From positions 1 through 64,000 of the forward strand of contig JAHLKH010000141.1 in NCBI GenBank assembly GCA_025526915.1: a stretch of 64,000 nucleotides of DNA, read 5' to 3'. The notes beneath the pieces were generated by a model. The model did no database searches. It was not told the DNA's origin and was given only the letters and a program-made list of their open reading frames with translations. Position 1 is the stretch's first letter, and the number at the start of each line of letters is the position of its first letter. This DNA comes from Entophlyctis helioformis (lineage: Eukaryota > Chytridiomycota > Chytridiomycetes > Chytridiales > Chytriomycetaceae). The position numbers and the translations under genes are program-made. Shown here one piece after another: positions 11,555 through 22,725 of this stretch.

Positions 11555-13686
11555 TCAGGAGCAGTCCACGTCAAGGTACGTGAGCAGCGACCCAAGCAAA
11601 TGCAGGCTGCCCGTCACAAGCACACGCTTGGCACCCTCGCGGCCATCAATGAGCGTGGCAGCCGCCTCAACGGACCCCGCCACGTCCACACGAGTGCCAG
11701 CAAACGCGTCCATGCCCTGGGTCAACGCCGTCCACGTATCCCGCAGACTTGCTTGCGCCTTGAGCTCCGGATCGGGCATGACCGTGTGGTTGGTCATGTC
11801 CGACTCGGTCGTCGGCATCACTTCAAACGGCGTGTTGGTGCAAAACACAACACCCGCCAGCGGGACGTTCTTGAACATCTCAATCAGCGGCGGGAAGAGC
11901 CTGCTGCCTTCGCGGCCGTGCGTGCAGTTGAAGACAAGGTACACTGGCTCGGTAGCAGACGCCGTGGTGGACGACGTCACCACATCGCGGAACCACTCGG
12001 CGCAGACGGTGAGCGACTCTGGCGTATGCGCTCCGTCAATGTACCAGTCGATGTTGGCGAATTTAGGCGTACGGACATGCTGGCACCGTCCGGGCCAGCG
12101 GGCGTCTTGCAGGCCGGCCTGGATGGTGTCGGGCGTCGCGTGCACGGACGCGCCAGCCGCTTGGCGCGCTGCGATCCATTCTTGGCAGAGAGCCCGTGCG
12201 ACGGCAGCGTTGGAGCGCTGGTGTGCACCGGGGAGACCGAGCTTGATGTCGGCCAGGGATTTAATGTCCTGGTCGCTGATCTCGATGAGCTTGGATGCCT
12301 ACATGACACGGCATTCGCAAACGCATTGTCAGCCAGTCATGCAACCGCCTTTGGAGCTTCGTGTAGATGGCCTGATACGTGCTTACCTTGCGTTCCTTGG
12401 CACGCTCGCGAATGACTGAAATGGCCTCGGGCACCTGCGGAGCCGTGATGATGGGTGCATCGGCCTACAACCACGCAGTCCGCCAGCGTCAGCAAGCTTG
12501 CCAGCACACTTGGGGCATGGCACCAGACCCACCTTGATGATGCCCGCCTTGTGCCATGCAATCTTGTCAATCGTCTCGCCAAGAATGCTCATGTGGTCGA
12601 ATCCGAGCGACGTGATGCCGCACGCAACAGGCTTTTCGATAAAGTTTGTGCAGTCGTACTCGCCCCCGACACCCGTCTCCAGGATCACCACGTCGACCTT
12701 TTCTTGCATGAATAAGTGGAACGACATGAGCGTGAGGTAGCGAAAGTAGTTGGGCTTGTCGGGATGGTCGCGATCAACGACGGCCGGCTGTGTCGCAGTC
12801 GCTCAGAGTCAGCACGGCTGGATGTAGGTTGGCGCGGGCATTGGGACAGGGTGCTTGCCTTTGTGGCTTCGAGCTTGTCCCAGACGTTGAAGAAGTGGTT
12901 GGCAAAGAGCTCCTTGCTGACAGGCGATCCGTTGATGCGGATGCGCTCCCTCACTTCCTTGAGGTGTGGCGACGTGTACAGGCCTGTTGGAGAGCATCAG
13001 CCAGTGGGCCAGCCAGTGTGTCAGCCAGATTGGCCAGATAAGCACGGCCACTTCCGCCGGAAGACGGCTGACGTAAGCAAGCCAGATCAGCGAGACCAAG
13101 ACAGCCGAGACGCAGTTGATGCGAGGGGCTGGCATGGGCTGGCATGGCATGGCAGCCAGAGACAAGGACGCACCCGTCTTGAGCGGCCTGGACAGGCCGT
13201 TATGCCCGGCGATCTCAGTCTTGCGCAGGATGGACTCGCAGAACGCCGAGGTGGATCCCTTGCCCTTTGTGCCAGCGACGTGGATGATGGCCAGGCTGTT
13301 CAAGTCGGAGGGCTGCGTGAAGGGCAGGGCAGGGCAGGGCAGGGCAGAGCAGAGCAGCGACGCCAAGGCCAGTCAGCACGGCCCAGGGGCAGGCACGGAC
13401 GGCAGCATGGGCAGACGCACCTTGTAGCCGATGCGCTGCACAAAGCCGCGGAACTCTGGCAGCGACATGGTGTTGAGCAGCGAGCCCTGCTTGCGCACGG
13501 CCTCGAGGATGGCCGCGTTGGTCTGCAGCGAATTGAGCAGGTGGATGGCCGTCTGTGGGCGGGGCGTGTGTCAGCGGGCTGTCTGCATGGCAGTCTGCAT
13601 GCATGGCTGCATGGCTGCATGGCTGCATGCGTTGCCCCGACTCCTCAGCTTTGTTGCCCGCCACTCACAGCGTAGTCGCGTGCCAT
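11555..13686 (-). CDS. MET7: Folylpolyglutamate synthase
   Basis: Mur-ligase-family enzyme adding glutamates to tetrahydrofolate, needed for one-carbon and mitochondrial folate retention. It starts at ATG 13686 with an 18-bp first exon (MARDYA). Next come TAIHLLNSLQTNAAIL, the P-loop HVAGTKGKGSTSAF, SPHLKEVRERIRING, then PDKPNYFRYLTLMSFHLF, ETGVGGEYDCTN and GITSLGFDH. The C-terminal domain contains IDGAHTPES and LVTGSLHLLGSLL. Exon limits supported by phase: 13669-13686, 13421-13552, 13174-13312, 12859-12983 and 12787 downward. Intron 12788-12858 is GC-AG (AAG/GCAAGC). No N-terminal mitochondrial presequence is obvious. It is divergent from shugoshin with only 71 bp between the two ATGs. Confidence 0.95.
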
Positions 13687-13757
13687 GGCGTGTGCAGTTG
13701 GCGTGTGCTGGTTGGTTGTGCGTCCGCAAAGTGCATCTGGTCCCTCTGACTGATCTG

Positions 13758-15235
13758 ATGGCGGCCGCACCCACAGACCCGTGTGCGTGGCTGTCTTGCA
13801 CATGTCTCACACGCCTCGCACACGCCTCACACACGCCTCACGCATGTCTCACACGTCTTGCCGTGCCACCTGCGCAGTCAGAGACGCCTTCAGCAGGCGC
13901 AACCAGGAGATCATCCGGTGTGTGCTGCTGGTGCTTCTTGTGCCTCTGATGCTGCCGCCCCTCGTGCCGTGTCTCACACATGCCTGCCCTTGCACGCTCC
14001 TCGCAGGGCAAACACAAAGTACGCCGCCCTCGTGCGCAAGCTGGAGCGCGAACGCTCCGATCTGCAGGCAAGCCTCGCCGTGTCCTGCCGTGTCTCACAC
14101 CATCTCTCACTCTCGCTGTCTCACGGCTGCTTGCACCAGAGAGACATCCTCACGAGTGCGGCCACCATTGCGTCGCTGCGTTCCGCGCTTGATGCTGCGA
14201 CCGCGCGTGTTGTGTTGCTCGAGGCGGACGCTGCCCGATCCGCCCATCGCGACGTGGACGGCCACCAAGCCCCGCGTGCACCAGGCGACGGCTCGCAGGT
14301 AACCGCCTGCAGACACATGCGGCTGGCACGTGCACGCACACGCTGACCCGCCGCCAGACCGTGCAGGCCATCGCCGGCTCGGCCATCATGGCCTTCAACG
14401 GCATGCGTCGCGCCTTTGAAGCGGCATCGCAGATCTTTGAAGCCCACGCCCTCCCGGGCCTCCAGTCCCTCGCCACCGGCGTGGCCACCATCCATCTCGC
14501 ATCTACTGCCGGGGCTGCACCCAACCCGACTCTGCCACAACCACAGCACCACGAGCCTCGCCAACGGCCAACGGCATCCAAACCTGCCAAGAAAGACAAC
14601 CGCCCCGGTCATCCACCCAAACCCGTCCGCAGCAAACGAAAGTCGCTGGCCGTGGCCGCAGCAACAGCGTCGGCCGCGTCATCTCTGGGCATGCAGCCAG
14701 CCGCACTGCAGGCTGATCTCGATGCCGTCGGGAACCCAGCGCTTGACGCGATCCCTGAGCACCACGGCGACCTGACGGCCGAGGATAAGCACAGCGACCA
14801 GCACGCGCAGCAGTCGGGACAGTCGAGCAGCTCCGTGCTGCTGACGGCCGAGAGCGTCGTGCCCGACAGTGGAGACCGTCTGGACACGCTGGCACTGGCT
14901 CTTGACGAAAGCGAGCCCGATCATGGGCAGTCGGGTGGCGAGATGGAGCAGGGTCGACGTCCATCGCGTCGTCGGTCCATGGTCAGCTATGCATTGCCGT
15001 CGCTCAAGACAAAACTGCGGCAAGGTGTGTGTGTCTTGTGCGCGATGCTTGGATGCGCTTTCACGCGACTGACATGGTTGTGTAAAACCACAAACGACAC
15101 CAAGGAGACGCATTCACAACGCCGCCAAGCGATCCCTATGCTGTGCTGCCGCTCCGGCCAGGCGGTCTTGCCCTTGCACAAGACGACATCGAGCCAGAGG
15201 AAGACCAACACGCCACACGGGCAGTCGAGCCGTGA
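13758..15235 (+). CDS. SGO1: Shugoshin, centromeric cohesin protector
   Basis: Shugoshin recruits PP2A to protect centromeric cohesin and helps tension sensing. The conserved N-terminal coiled coil appears as RRNQEIIRANTKYAALVRKLERERSDLQRDI, interrupted by two introns (13925/6 to about 14010, and GC-AG 14068-14139). The C-terminal shugoshin basic box is clear: RRPSRRRSMVSYALPSLKTKLRQ at about 14957-15024. Between them is an unconserved Ala/Gln-rich region. The start is inferred: ATG 13758 with a 25-nt first exon spliced at 13783 to 13878 gives MAAAPTDPF joined in frame to RDAFSRRNQ. A last exon after about 15108 adds an acidic tail ending at TGA 15233-15235, followed by AATAAA at 15240. Typical of the family, only the two ends are conserved. 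Confidence 0.85.
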
Positions 15236-15318
15236 CATGAATAAAAGAGTGTGTGCACGCCAGAGTTCATTGGACGACCACATCAACAAACGTGCGGCTC
15301 GGCTTAGATCTGCCTGGC

Positions 15319-17700
15319 TCAGCCCGTCGGGCGCAAGTACTTTCCAAAGATGTCAGAGGATGTGTCCAGAAACGCGACGCAGAACCCATACTCGCGCGGC
15401 ACAGCCGGCAGCACGCCGAGCAACAGACTCCTCAGCAAGGGATGCTCGCCGAGCACCTGCCCGCTCGTGTCGACCACAGACACTCGCGTCTTGACCAGGT
15501 ACCGCGCATAGTCAAACACGAGCATCAGGCTGGCCGTCCCTCGCAGCGGCGGATACCCGAGCGCCTGCAGCCGCCCCGCAATCGAGTCCAGCGTCTGCTT
15601 GAACGCGGGATGCACAGGCACGTGTCCAGTGAGCCGATTGGCCACAACCTGCTGTTGGTGCTGTTGCTCCTGAAGCTGTTGAAGTCGATGCTGAAACTGC
15701 CACGTGTACTGGATCTTGTCCGTGACAGGCGGCCCTCCTCCTCGCCGTCGCTGTTGCCCTCCTCCAAGACCACCGCCATCGCCGGCAAACGAGTCGTCCC
15801 CAAACAGCCGCGTCGCCATGATCATGTCCATGCGCGACACGACAAGCTGGTTGAACCGGGCATCGTCATAGAGCTGAAAGTCGTACCACGTCGCCGCTAG
15901 CGAGTAGATCATGCACATGGCGCCGTCGTCTGGCGATGCCCTGCCGGTGTCACCGTTTCGGTCCGCGTCCGCCTCGCCGCCCCCACGCTCGCCAGCACCC
16001 GACAGCCATCCGTCCGTCTGCTGCCATTTCGGCACGCCGCCACGCCCCCCAAGCACAACCGCCCGCGGATCCGCCAGGTACTCGTCAAACACCATCAGCA
16101 TCGCCAGCAGCAGGCAGCTCGCGCGTCGCGCCGCTTGCACCTCGTTCACCAACCCATGTCCATGCCCCCGCTCTCGCTCTCGCTGTCGCCCGCGTTCACG
16201 TTCACGCTCCTCGCTTCCCTGCCCTCCACCACACACACGCAGCAGCAAGTCGCCCACACCCAGTCGCGGCGGATACGGCCCAGCCCTCCAAGCATTCCCA
16301 CCAGGAACAGGCACAGGCACTGGCGCCATGCACACATTAAACACAAACACCGGCACAACTCGTCGCCCCAGCCATCCATGCCCAGCAATCTCCCGCACCA
16401 TGCGGCTCTTGCCCGCCCCTGCCCGCTCAACCACCGTCACGTACGGCTCCCGCCCACGTCGCCACTGCTCCAACACCGTGCCGTCCAGTGATCGCTTGTA
16501 CGCGCCAGGCTCCAGAAGCATCCCGTTGTCATTACCGTTGTTGCTGTCTTCCCGCTGTCGCAGTGGAGCCGTAAACGCCTGTGCCGGATCGCGTCTTGTC
16601 ACAAGCGTCACGCCTCTGGACTGCTTCACGAGCGTCGCCTGCATCGTCTGCTTCGCGTGCGTGCCTTGCTTCGTCGGCTTCGTGGGTGTGGCTTGACCGC
16701 CCCGCACAGGCGACCCGCGTCCATTGAGCCCGCCTCCGCCTCCGCCTCCGCCTCCTCCAACTCGCACGGGCGACGGCCCCGGCGGTCGCGGCGGTCGCCC
16801 CTTTTCGCGTGCAGGAGTGTCGGCAACAACGCCTGGTCGTCGCAGCACGCGGACAGGCGTCGCGACCTGCGCATGACGAGCGGGGGACGACGATGGTGAA
16901 GGCGATGGCGACGATGGTGACGATGACGACGATGACGACGATGGCGGCAGCTGTTGTGGAAACAGCCGGTGCACCATCCTGACGGCTGCCGGCTGTGGCG
17001 ATGGACGACTCGCATCTCGCGTTTGCACAGACGCGTGTGGTGGCGGGTGCTTCACAGTCGGCGGTGTGCGTGCAGGAATGCCCGACCCTGCAGTCCGTGG
17101 CGGCACGAGCATCGGTTTCGCCTGTCGCTCTTGCCCGTCGTCTTGCGGCTGCCTCGGTTGTCGTCGCTGCCGTTGCTGTCGTCGTGTGGTCGTCACCCGC
17201 AACCCGTGCGCGAGATGCGTTTCCGTGACGACCGCGTTGCCATGGACAACGTACATGCCGCCCGTCACGAGCAGCAGCAGCGGCTGGTCGCTGTTCTCGC
17301 CATGCTGGTGGGGGCTCTCTGTGCCGTCCTCGTCGCTATCCTCGCTCTCGTCAAACAGATGCTGGAACGTGTCGCGAGCCAGCGTCTTGACATCGACCGC
17401 CGTCCTGTATCCTCTCCATACGAGGTGAAGCGTGTCGGTTGCCTTGCCTGCCGTCGCTGTCGCCTTTGTTGCTGTCGTTCCTGTCGTTGCCGTCGTCGTC
17501 GTGTCGTTGCTGTCGTGACCAGAGGGGATACGGATATCCACGGGCACACGGAACACGGTCTGTGATGCCATGAGCCGCCCGTAGGCAGCCAGCACCGTCA
17601 TGCCGTCGACAGGGCCGCGTAGCTCCGGGATTGTGTGATGTCTGAGGGGTGTCGGGGTTCTGCCGTCTGGCTGTCGCGGTCCAAGTCTGTCGGAAACCAC
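15319..17700 (-). CDS. Crinkler (CRN)-like P-loop NTPase
   Basis: Single long reading frame of about 790 residues. After a short N-terminal region resembling the ubiquitin-like CRN header (VFRVPVDIRIP ... LHLVWRGYRTAVDVKTLARDTFQHLF) comes low-complexity Pro/Ser/Arg and poly-Gly sequence. A P-loop ERAGAGKSRMVREIAGH follows, then VPVFVFNVC. Near the C-terminus are LMLVFDYARYL and FCVAFLDTSSDIFGKYLRP, which fit the fungal CRN-type pattern 'FDEAR ... DTxS.I..F.P', with Tyr where Glu is usual. In this family NTPase and effector roles are proposed; nothing here proves secretion. An overlapping reading at 17598-17837 has a hydrophobic stretch (PFVVVVVVLVLPPASA) but is in another frame, and I could not join it. 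Family confidence is moderate. Confidence 0.5.
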   Translation of the reverse strand: MVSDRLGPRQPDGRTPTPLRHHTIPELRGPVDGMTVLAAYGRLMASQTVFRVPVDIRIPSGHDSNDTTTTATTGTTATKATATAGKATDTLHLVWRGYRTAVDVKTLARDTFQHLFDESEDSDEDGTESPHQHGENSDQPLLLLVTGGMYVVHGNAVVTETHLAHGLRVTTTRRQQRQRRQPRQPQDDGQERQAKPMLVPPRTAGSGIPARTPPTVKHPPPHASVQTRDASRPSPQPAAVRMVHRLFPQQLPPSSSSSSSSPSSPSPSPSSSPARHAQVATPVRVLRRPGVVADTPAREKGRPPRPPGPSPVRVGGGGGGGGGGLNGRGSPVRGGQATPTKPTKQGTHAKQTMQATLVKQSRGVTLVTRRDPAQAFTAPLRQREDSNNGNDNGMLLEPGAYKRSLDGTVLEQWRRGREPYVTVVERAGAGKSRMVREIAGHGWLGRRVVPVFVFNVCMAPVPVPVPGGNAWRAGPYPPRLGVGDLLLRVCGGGQGSEERERERGRQRERERGHGHGLVNEVQAARRASCLLLAMLMVFDEYLADPRAVVLGGRGGVPKWQQTDGWLSGAGERGGGEADADRNGDTGRASPDDGAMCMIYSLAATWYDFQLYDDARFNQLVVSRMDMIMATRLFGDDSFAGDGGGLGGGQQRRRGGGPPVTDKIQYTWQFQHRLQQLQEQQHQQQVVANRLTGHVPVHPAFKQTLDSIAGRLQALGYPPLRGTASLMLVFDYARYLVKTRVSVVDTSGQVLGEHPLLRSLLLGVLPAVPREYGFCVAFLDTSSDIFGKYLRPTG

Positions 17701-17846
17701 GGCTGCAGATCCGAGAACCAGCTATAAAATGCCGAGGCGGGAGGCAACACAAGAACAACCACAACAACGACAAAGGGTTTATTACGTGATAGCAGATGGA
17801 GTGACGGGTGAGAGGGTGAGAGGTCTGTGCACGACACCGACGCGAC

Positions 17847-20800
17847 TCAGACATGGCCGACAGAGGCATGGGCAGCCGAGCCCGTAGAGCACTGGTAGTG
17901 CACCACGTCGCCGGTGGATGCGCGCCAGACAAACAGCGTCGGGTCGCGCACAGGTCGCTGGCACAGGCCGCACAGGGCAGGCGCTGTTTTGCTGAGCATG
18001 ATGGGCGGCCTGGTTGTCATGGCGTCGATGGCCTTGCTGCGCACTTGGAGGTTTTCGCCGCGTGCGAGCGCGCGGACAAGGTACTGCTGGCGGCGGGCAT
18101 GCAGGTTGGCCGCGACGACCGGCAGGACAAACGGGGAGACCATGGCCAGGCCCCAGGTGTCGGGGATCTCGGCCAGGATGCGCACCGCGTTGAGCGACGC
18201 TGCGTAGGTGGTGAGCAGGTATGCGGTTTCGTTGGCCAGCGCCGATCGGCGGTCAGGCGGCAATCTGTCACAAGGCGTGGCCAGTCAGCCAGTCTGTCAG
18301 TCAGTTGGTGGTGCATTCGCAGTGAACAGCCACAGCCTTACAAGGTGCTTGATGATGCCTTGATGTACATGGATATCAACCGATGCAGCAGCGTCACAGT
18401 AAGAGACGGCAGCAAAGTCGATGCTTTTGCAGATGTAGATGCTAGTGCTGGTGCATGCGCGTCACGCGGCTCGTGTCCAGCAGCCAGACAATACGATTCG
18501 GCAGCATCAAAGTCGCCGAGCCTGAGCGCATAGACATCCAGCACGCCTTCGTGATCGCCCATCTAAGCCATCCCAGCAAGAGTCAGTCTTTCAAAGCCGA
18601 CACGCACCCAGTCCAAGTGCCAAGGCATGGAGCCGTACCCTGGATAGCAGGATGGCGCGCTCAATGTGCAAGTCGCCGCGCTCGTCTGTCAGCCGCGACA
18701 CGACATCCGCAACGTCCACATACGCAGAGGACTGCACAAAGTCGATAAACGCAAGCCGTGCCAGCGTGAGCGGATCTCGCAGGTCGCGCATCAGCGCCAG
18801 AAACGTCGGCCGCCGCGTCCTGCGGTCCCTAAACCGTTTCTCTGCAACGCACACCGTCAGTCACCATCCCATGCGTGTGCACGGCCATGCACATCCACAT
18901 CGGAGCGAGGAACGCACCCATGTCGCCCATCGTCTCGTCCGTGGCAAGCTGAACGATCGTGTCCATGTACAGGATCGCCAGGCGGGTATGCAGTGCGCCA
19001 TCCAGCGACCCGCGCTCGCGCACCAGATGCTCAATGTACACTTTGAGGGCCCGGCTCCCGTACGACTCGAGCAGCTGCAGCACTTGCGTCGACTCGAACA
19101 TGCCGTCGGTGCGCTCGGTAAAGACCTGTGCGATGCCCATCGCATCAGCCGAGTTGCAGATGCAGATCCTGTATCGCCCACCACGTGGATGGGATGAACG
19201 AGGGCAGGGAACTGACCTTGACACCGCGTAGTGGGTCGCGCCGCAGCACCCATTCAGCATACCGCCACACAAGTGCCTGATCGTCCAGCTCGACAAGGAG
19301 CTCCACAATCAGCTGCATGCCAGCAAAATCCGTGTCGACCACTTCACCGCCAGCAATCCTGTCCACGGCTCCGTGTGTCAGCCCAACAGCCGTTTCACAT
19401 CGACGCTCTCCAGTCGCCCTCAAATCCCAACAACGGATCCAGAGGTCAGCGTAGTTACGCACCGTGTCCAGACATCCAGCACGTCCTTGTACATCCCGCG
19501 ACTCTTGAACAGCAGCGATAGCCCAAAATGCCGCCCGTGGCTGGCAAGGACCGGCGTGCACTCGTCCACGTCGCAGTAGTGGCTGCCAGAGAGCAGGTCG
19601 TACATGGCCGGCACGTTCGACTCGGCATACATCTTGAGCAGCGTCGTGTCCACCGCCTGCAGATCCTCCCGCACGTGTCCGCGTCAGTGAATACGTATCG
19701 GCCATCGTCAAAGACGCCAGGTGCAGACAAAAGTGAAGGCATGACGCACCTCGCGGTTCTCGGGCCGGAACAGTTTGGACCGCCGGTATTCGGCGAGATA
19801 GGATGCAAGCATATCCTTGGCCTCGATGGCCAGCGCCGTCTGCACCGACGCAGCCATATCCGCATCCGCGTCGGGATGATCGCGTGCGACCGCACTTGCC
19901 ACTGTCCAGCCGTCTGTGTCAGCCCACTCTGCCACAATCGCTCTCTACCACACGCCAACACACACCAATGTCGCTGATGGACGGCATCTTGGCGATCCAT
20001 CGCGTGGCATTGCCGTCGGGAACGGCCACGCACGAGGCAGGGCGGAGGTCATGGAACAGGTGGACCAGCGCGCGTGGATCCAGCCGACCCTTGCGCACAT
20101 ACACCAACGCCGACTGGAACTGCGCATCCTGGATGAACCCGAGTGCCGCGCGTATATACAACCGCGCCAGCGTTGTTTTCTGCAAATGGGGCCATGTCGC
20201 GGGGACGTGTCAGCCGGGAGGGAGAGGGAGAGCTAGACAGACAGCACTAAAAGAATGCCGAGCAAAGACACACTACCTTGACAGGCGTGTCTTCGTCCTG
20301 CTTGAGCATCTGCTCGCCCAGCGTGACTGCCTGCTGGAAGCGTCGCGAGTCCAGCAGCTGCTCGACCTGCGTCTGCCAGGGAATCATGCGCAGCCCGAGA
20401 ATCTCTTCGCGGAAGCCAATAATGACCTGCACGGATCCGCCCGGAATGAGCTCTCGGCTGTCCCGCCCACCCGCGCCGTCCGTGCCACTCGCGTCGCCAT
20501 TGGCAGCATGCTTTGCAGGCACGGCCGGTGCAGGCGTGTCTCGTTCATTGCCCGTGTCGGACACTGGCGACGGCGACACTGCACGCACCGACCCGGCTAC
20601 AGAAACCGAGTCGGCCGTGTCCGCGTCTGCAGCAGCAGCATCTGCAGTAGGAGCAGTGGATTCAGCATCCGACTCCATCTGCGACACGGCGATACTGATT
20701 TCAAGCGGGTAGGTGGCACACGCCAAGCAGCGCGCCGGGGCGTCGGACGGGAACGTGATGGACTGCACCAGGTCCTGCGTCTTGAAGTTGTGGATCTGGA

Positions 20801-22307
20801 GCACATTGTTGCGCAGGAGAGCAATCACATAGGGGAACTGGAACACTGGGAAGGGTCGTGCATGCATCAGTCGCGTCGCGTCGGATCGGATCGGACGGTT
20901 GCACATATTCCAGAAGAGGCGAGAGGGGGAAACGGGGAACACGGCAGCCTACTTACCCATGGAGATGGGGACGGCAGGCCACTGCAAAGTGCCGCGGATC
21001 GGGTCGCCCGACGATGAGATGAAGACGCCGAGACCCATGCCCTGGGCCGACGCGGTGACGATGAGGAACTCGCCGCCGCCAATCACGACCACGACAGGGG
21101 CCATCTGGGATTTTTCGTACGGGAACAGGGGGATGGTGTCGCCCCTGTCGAGCCGCACGATCTTGTAGGACTGGGCATCAGCCGCGCAGACGGCCAGGCG
21201 GTCCTGCGCGACGACTAACGCTCCGTCGATCATGGACACGTCCTGTGCACACGACCAGTTCCAGCCCATGCCGACAGCAAGCAGCAGTCAGTGATGGGAT
21301 GGCCCGGTGCAGACAGGCACGAGGCAGACGCGGACGAGAGAGCCTGTACTTTTTGCAAGGTGAGCTGGCTGTCGAGGGCGTAGTTGGACAGGAAGCGGCG
21401 TTTGGCGACGGTCAGTGACAGGGGGCTCTGGATGGTCTTGTCGGCGCAAAAGGCTGTGACGCCCTTGACGGGCAGCATCTGCGCAGGGGGGACGGCAGAG
21501 AGCGTGTCGAGCCTGTAAAAGGAGAGGACGCCATCTGGACCAGCAAGCAAGCGAGTCAGCTCGTGGATCCAACAAACAGACATGCAGAAAAGGATCGGCA
21601 TGGTCACCAGCAAGGACGGCGAGCTTGGACTCTGTGGGGATGGACAGCATGCTCTGGATGGGCTTGCGAGTGGGCGACACTTGGATGGACTTGCTGATGC
21701 TGGTCTTGAGCTGTGGCAAGTCGGGGTATGTCAGGTCGGATGTCATATGTCGCGCAGGGGCAGAGCGCGATGACGCAAGGTACCTCTGCGTTGGACGAGT
21801 CGAGGATGGGATCGATGGCGTAGTGCACCAGCGAGCCGTCGGAGAGGGCAGCGTAGATGGCATTGCCTGTCGGAGGAGAGCGGTATGTGAGAGAGTGAGG
21901 AGGGTGGATGCAAGGTTGGGCAAGGATGGGCAAGGGCAGTCCATCAGATCTGGCATGCGGAGATACGACGACGCACCGCAGAGGTCGATGGTGGCAAAGA
22001 CGGCGGGCGGCGACTGGTCGATGGCGTGAGCAGGCTGAGCAGAGTGTGCAGAGTGTGCAGAGTGTGCAGGCTGAGAGGACGCCGATGGCTGAGAGGAGAG
22101 GGACGAGAGCGAGCCAAAGAGGGCCGAGGCCGAGCCCAGGGTGCGCTTGAGCGGACCTTCCGAGGCTTGAGCTGTAGCTGTAGCTGCTGTGGTTGCTGTT
22201 GCACTCGGGGTGGTTGTGGTTGTCGTACTTGCTGAACTGGTACTGGCCAAGGGCAGACGCACGAGCGAGATGAGCTCAAAGGGCAGCGGAGAGGCCGGCA
22301 GGCTCAT
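17847..22307 (-). CDS. VPS3: CORVET subunit Vps3 (TGFBRAP1 homologue)
   Basis: Rab5-binding subunit of the CORVET endosomal tether. The N-terminal CNH/beta-propeller includes GNAIYAALSDGSLVHYAI, VLAGPDGVLSFYRLDTLSAV and FPYVIALLRNNVLQIHNF. The helical middle contains LLKMYAESNVPAMYDLL, ALVWRYAEWVLRRDP, ALKVYIEHLVRERGSLD and FDAAESYCLAAGHEPRD. The C-terminus has EIPDTWGLAMVSPFVLP, HARRQQYLVRALARGENL and the zinc-finger-like CGLCQRPVRDP...VVHYQC. The SYC and HARR...ARxENL motifs fit TGFBRAP1/Vps3 better than Vps39. About a dozen exons. The start is ambiguous: Met 22307 (MSLPASPLPFELISLVR) aligns best with the family, while ATG 22451 would add about 48 residues translated from a Thr/Ser and TG-repeat stretch. 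Stop at 17847-17849. Confidence 0.85.
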
Positions 22308-22319
22308 CTGGTTGTCTGT

Positions 22320-22338
22320 CTGTGTGTGTGTGTGTGTG
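22320..22338. repeat. (TG)n run near VPS3 start
   Basis: TGTC/TG repeat just upstream of the preferred VPS3 start; further CA-rich repeats (CACAC with period 5-10) lie at about 22563-22612. This short divergent region to GlnRS is simple-sequence rich and shows no other recognisable element. Confidence 0.8.
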
Positions 22339-22725
22339 GCTGTTGGTGTTGATGTTGATGTTGATGTTGGAGTAGTAGATGTTGTAGTAGATGCAGTTGA
22401 ACGTTCAACCAACTCTATCATTCCAGCCAAGTGCCGAGTGCCGAGTGCCATGCCCCTGCGAGTGGCTGCTGCGCGGCGAGTGCTACCAGTGCCATCATGG
22501 CTGCCCGTGCTGCCGTCGAGTCACCACCACCACCACCCACGCATGCACCATCCAGTGCCATATCACACACACCACACACACCACACACACCACACGCACC
22601 ACACACATCGCACGCGCGGCTTGCACTCGTCGTCCTCATCTCGTCCGTCTTCTCCACACTCGCCTCAACACTCGCCTCTTCACCAACACCACCAACACCA
22701 ACACCAACACCACCAACAGCCTCGC

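Noticed and set aside
13317..13350. GGGCA/GGGCAGGGCAGGGC run as a G-quadruplex regulatory element
   Set aside because: It is simple repeat in an FPGS intron; no evidence of function beyond composition.
17598..17837. Hydrophobic leader (VVVVVVLVLPP) as a signal peptide of the Crinkler-like protein
   Set aside because: Different frame from the main reading and no intron that joins them convincingly; kept only as a comment.
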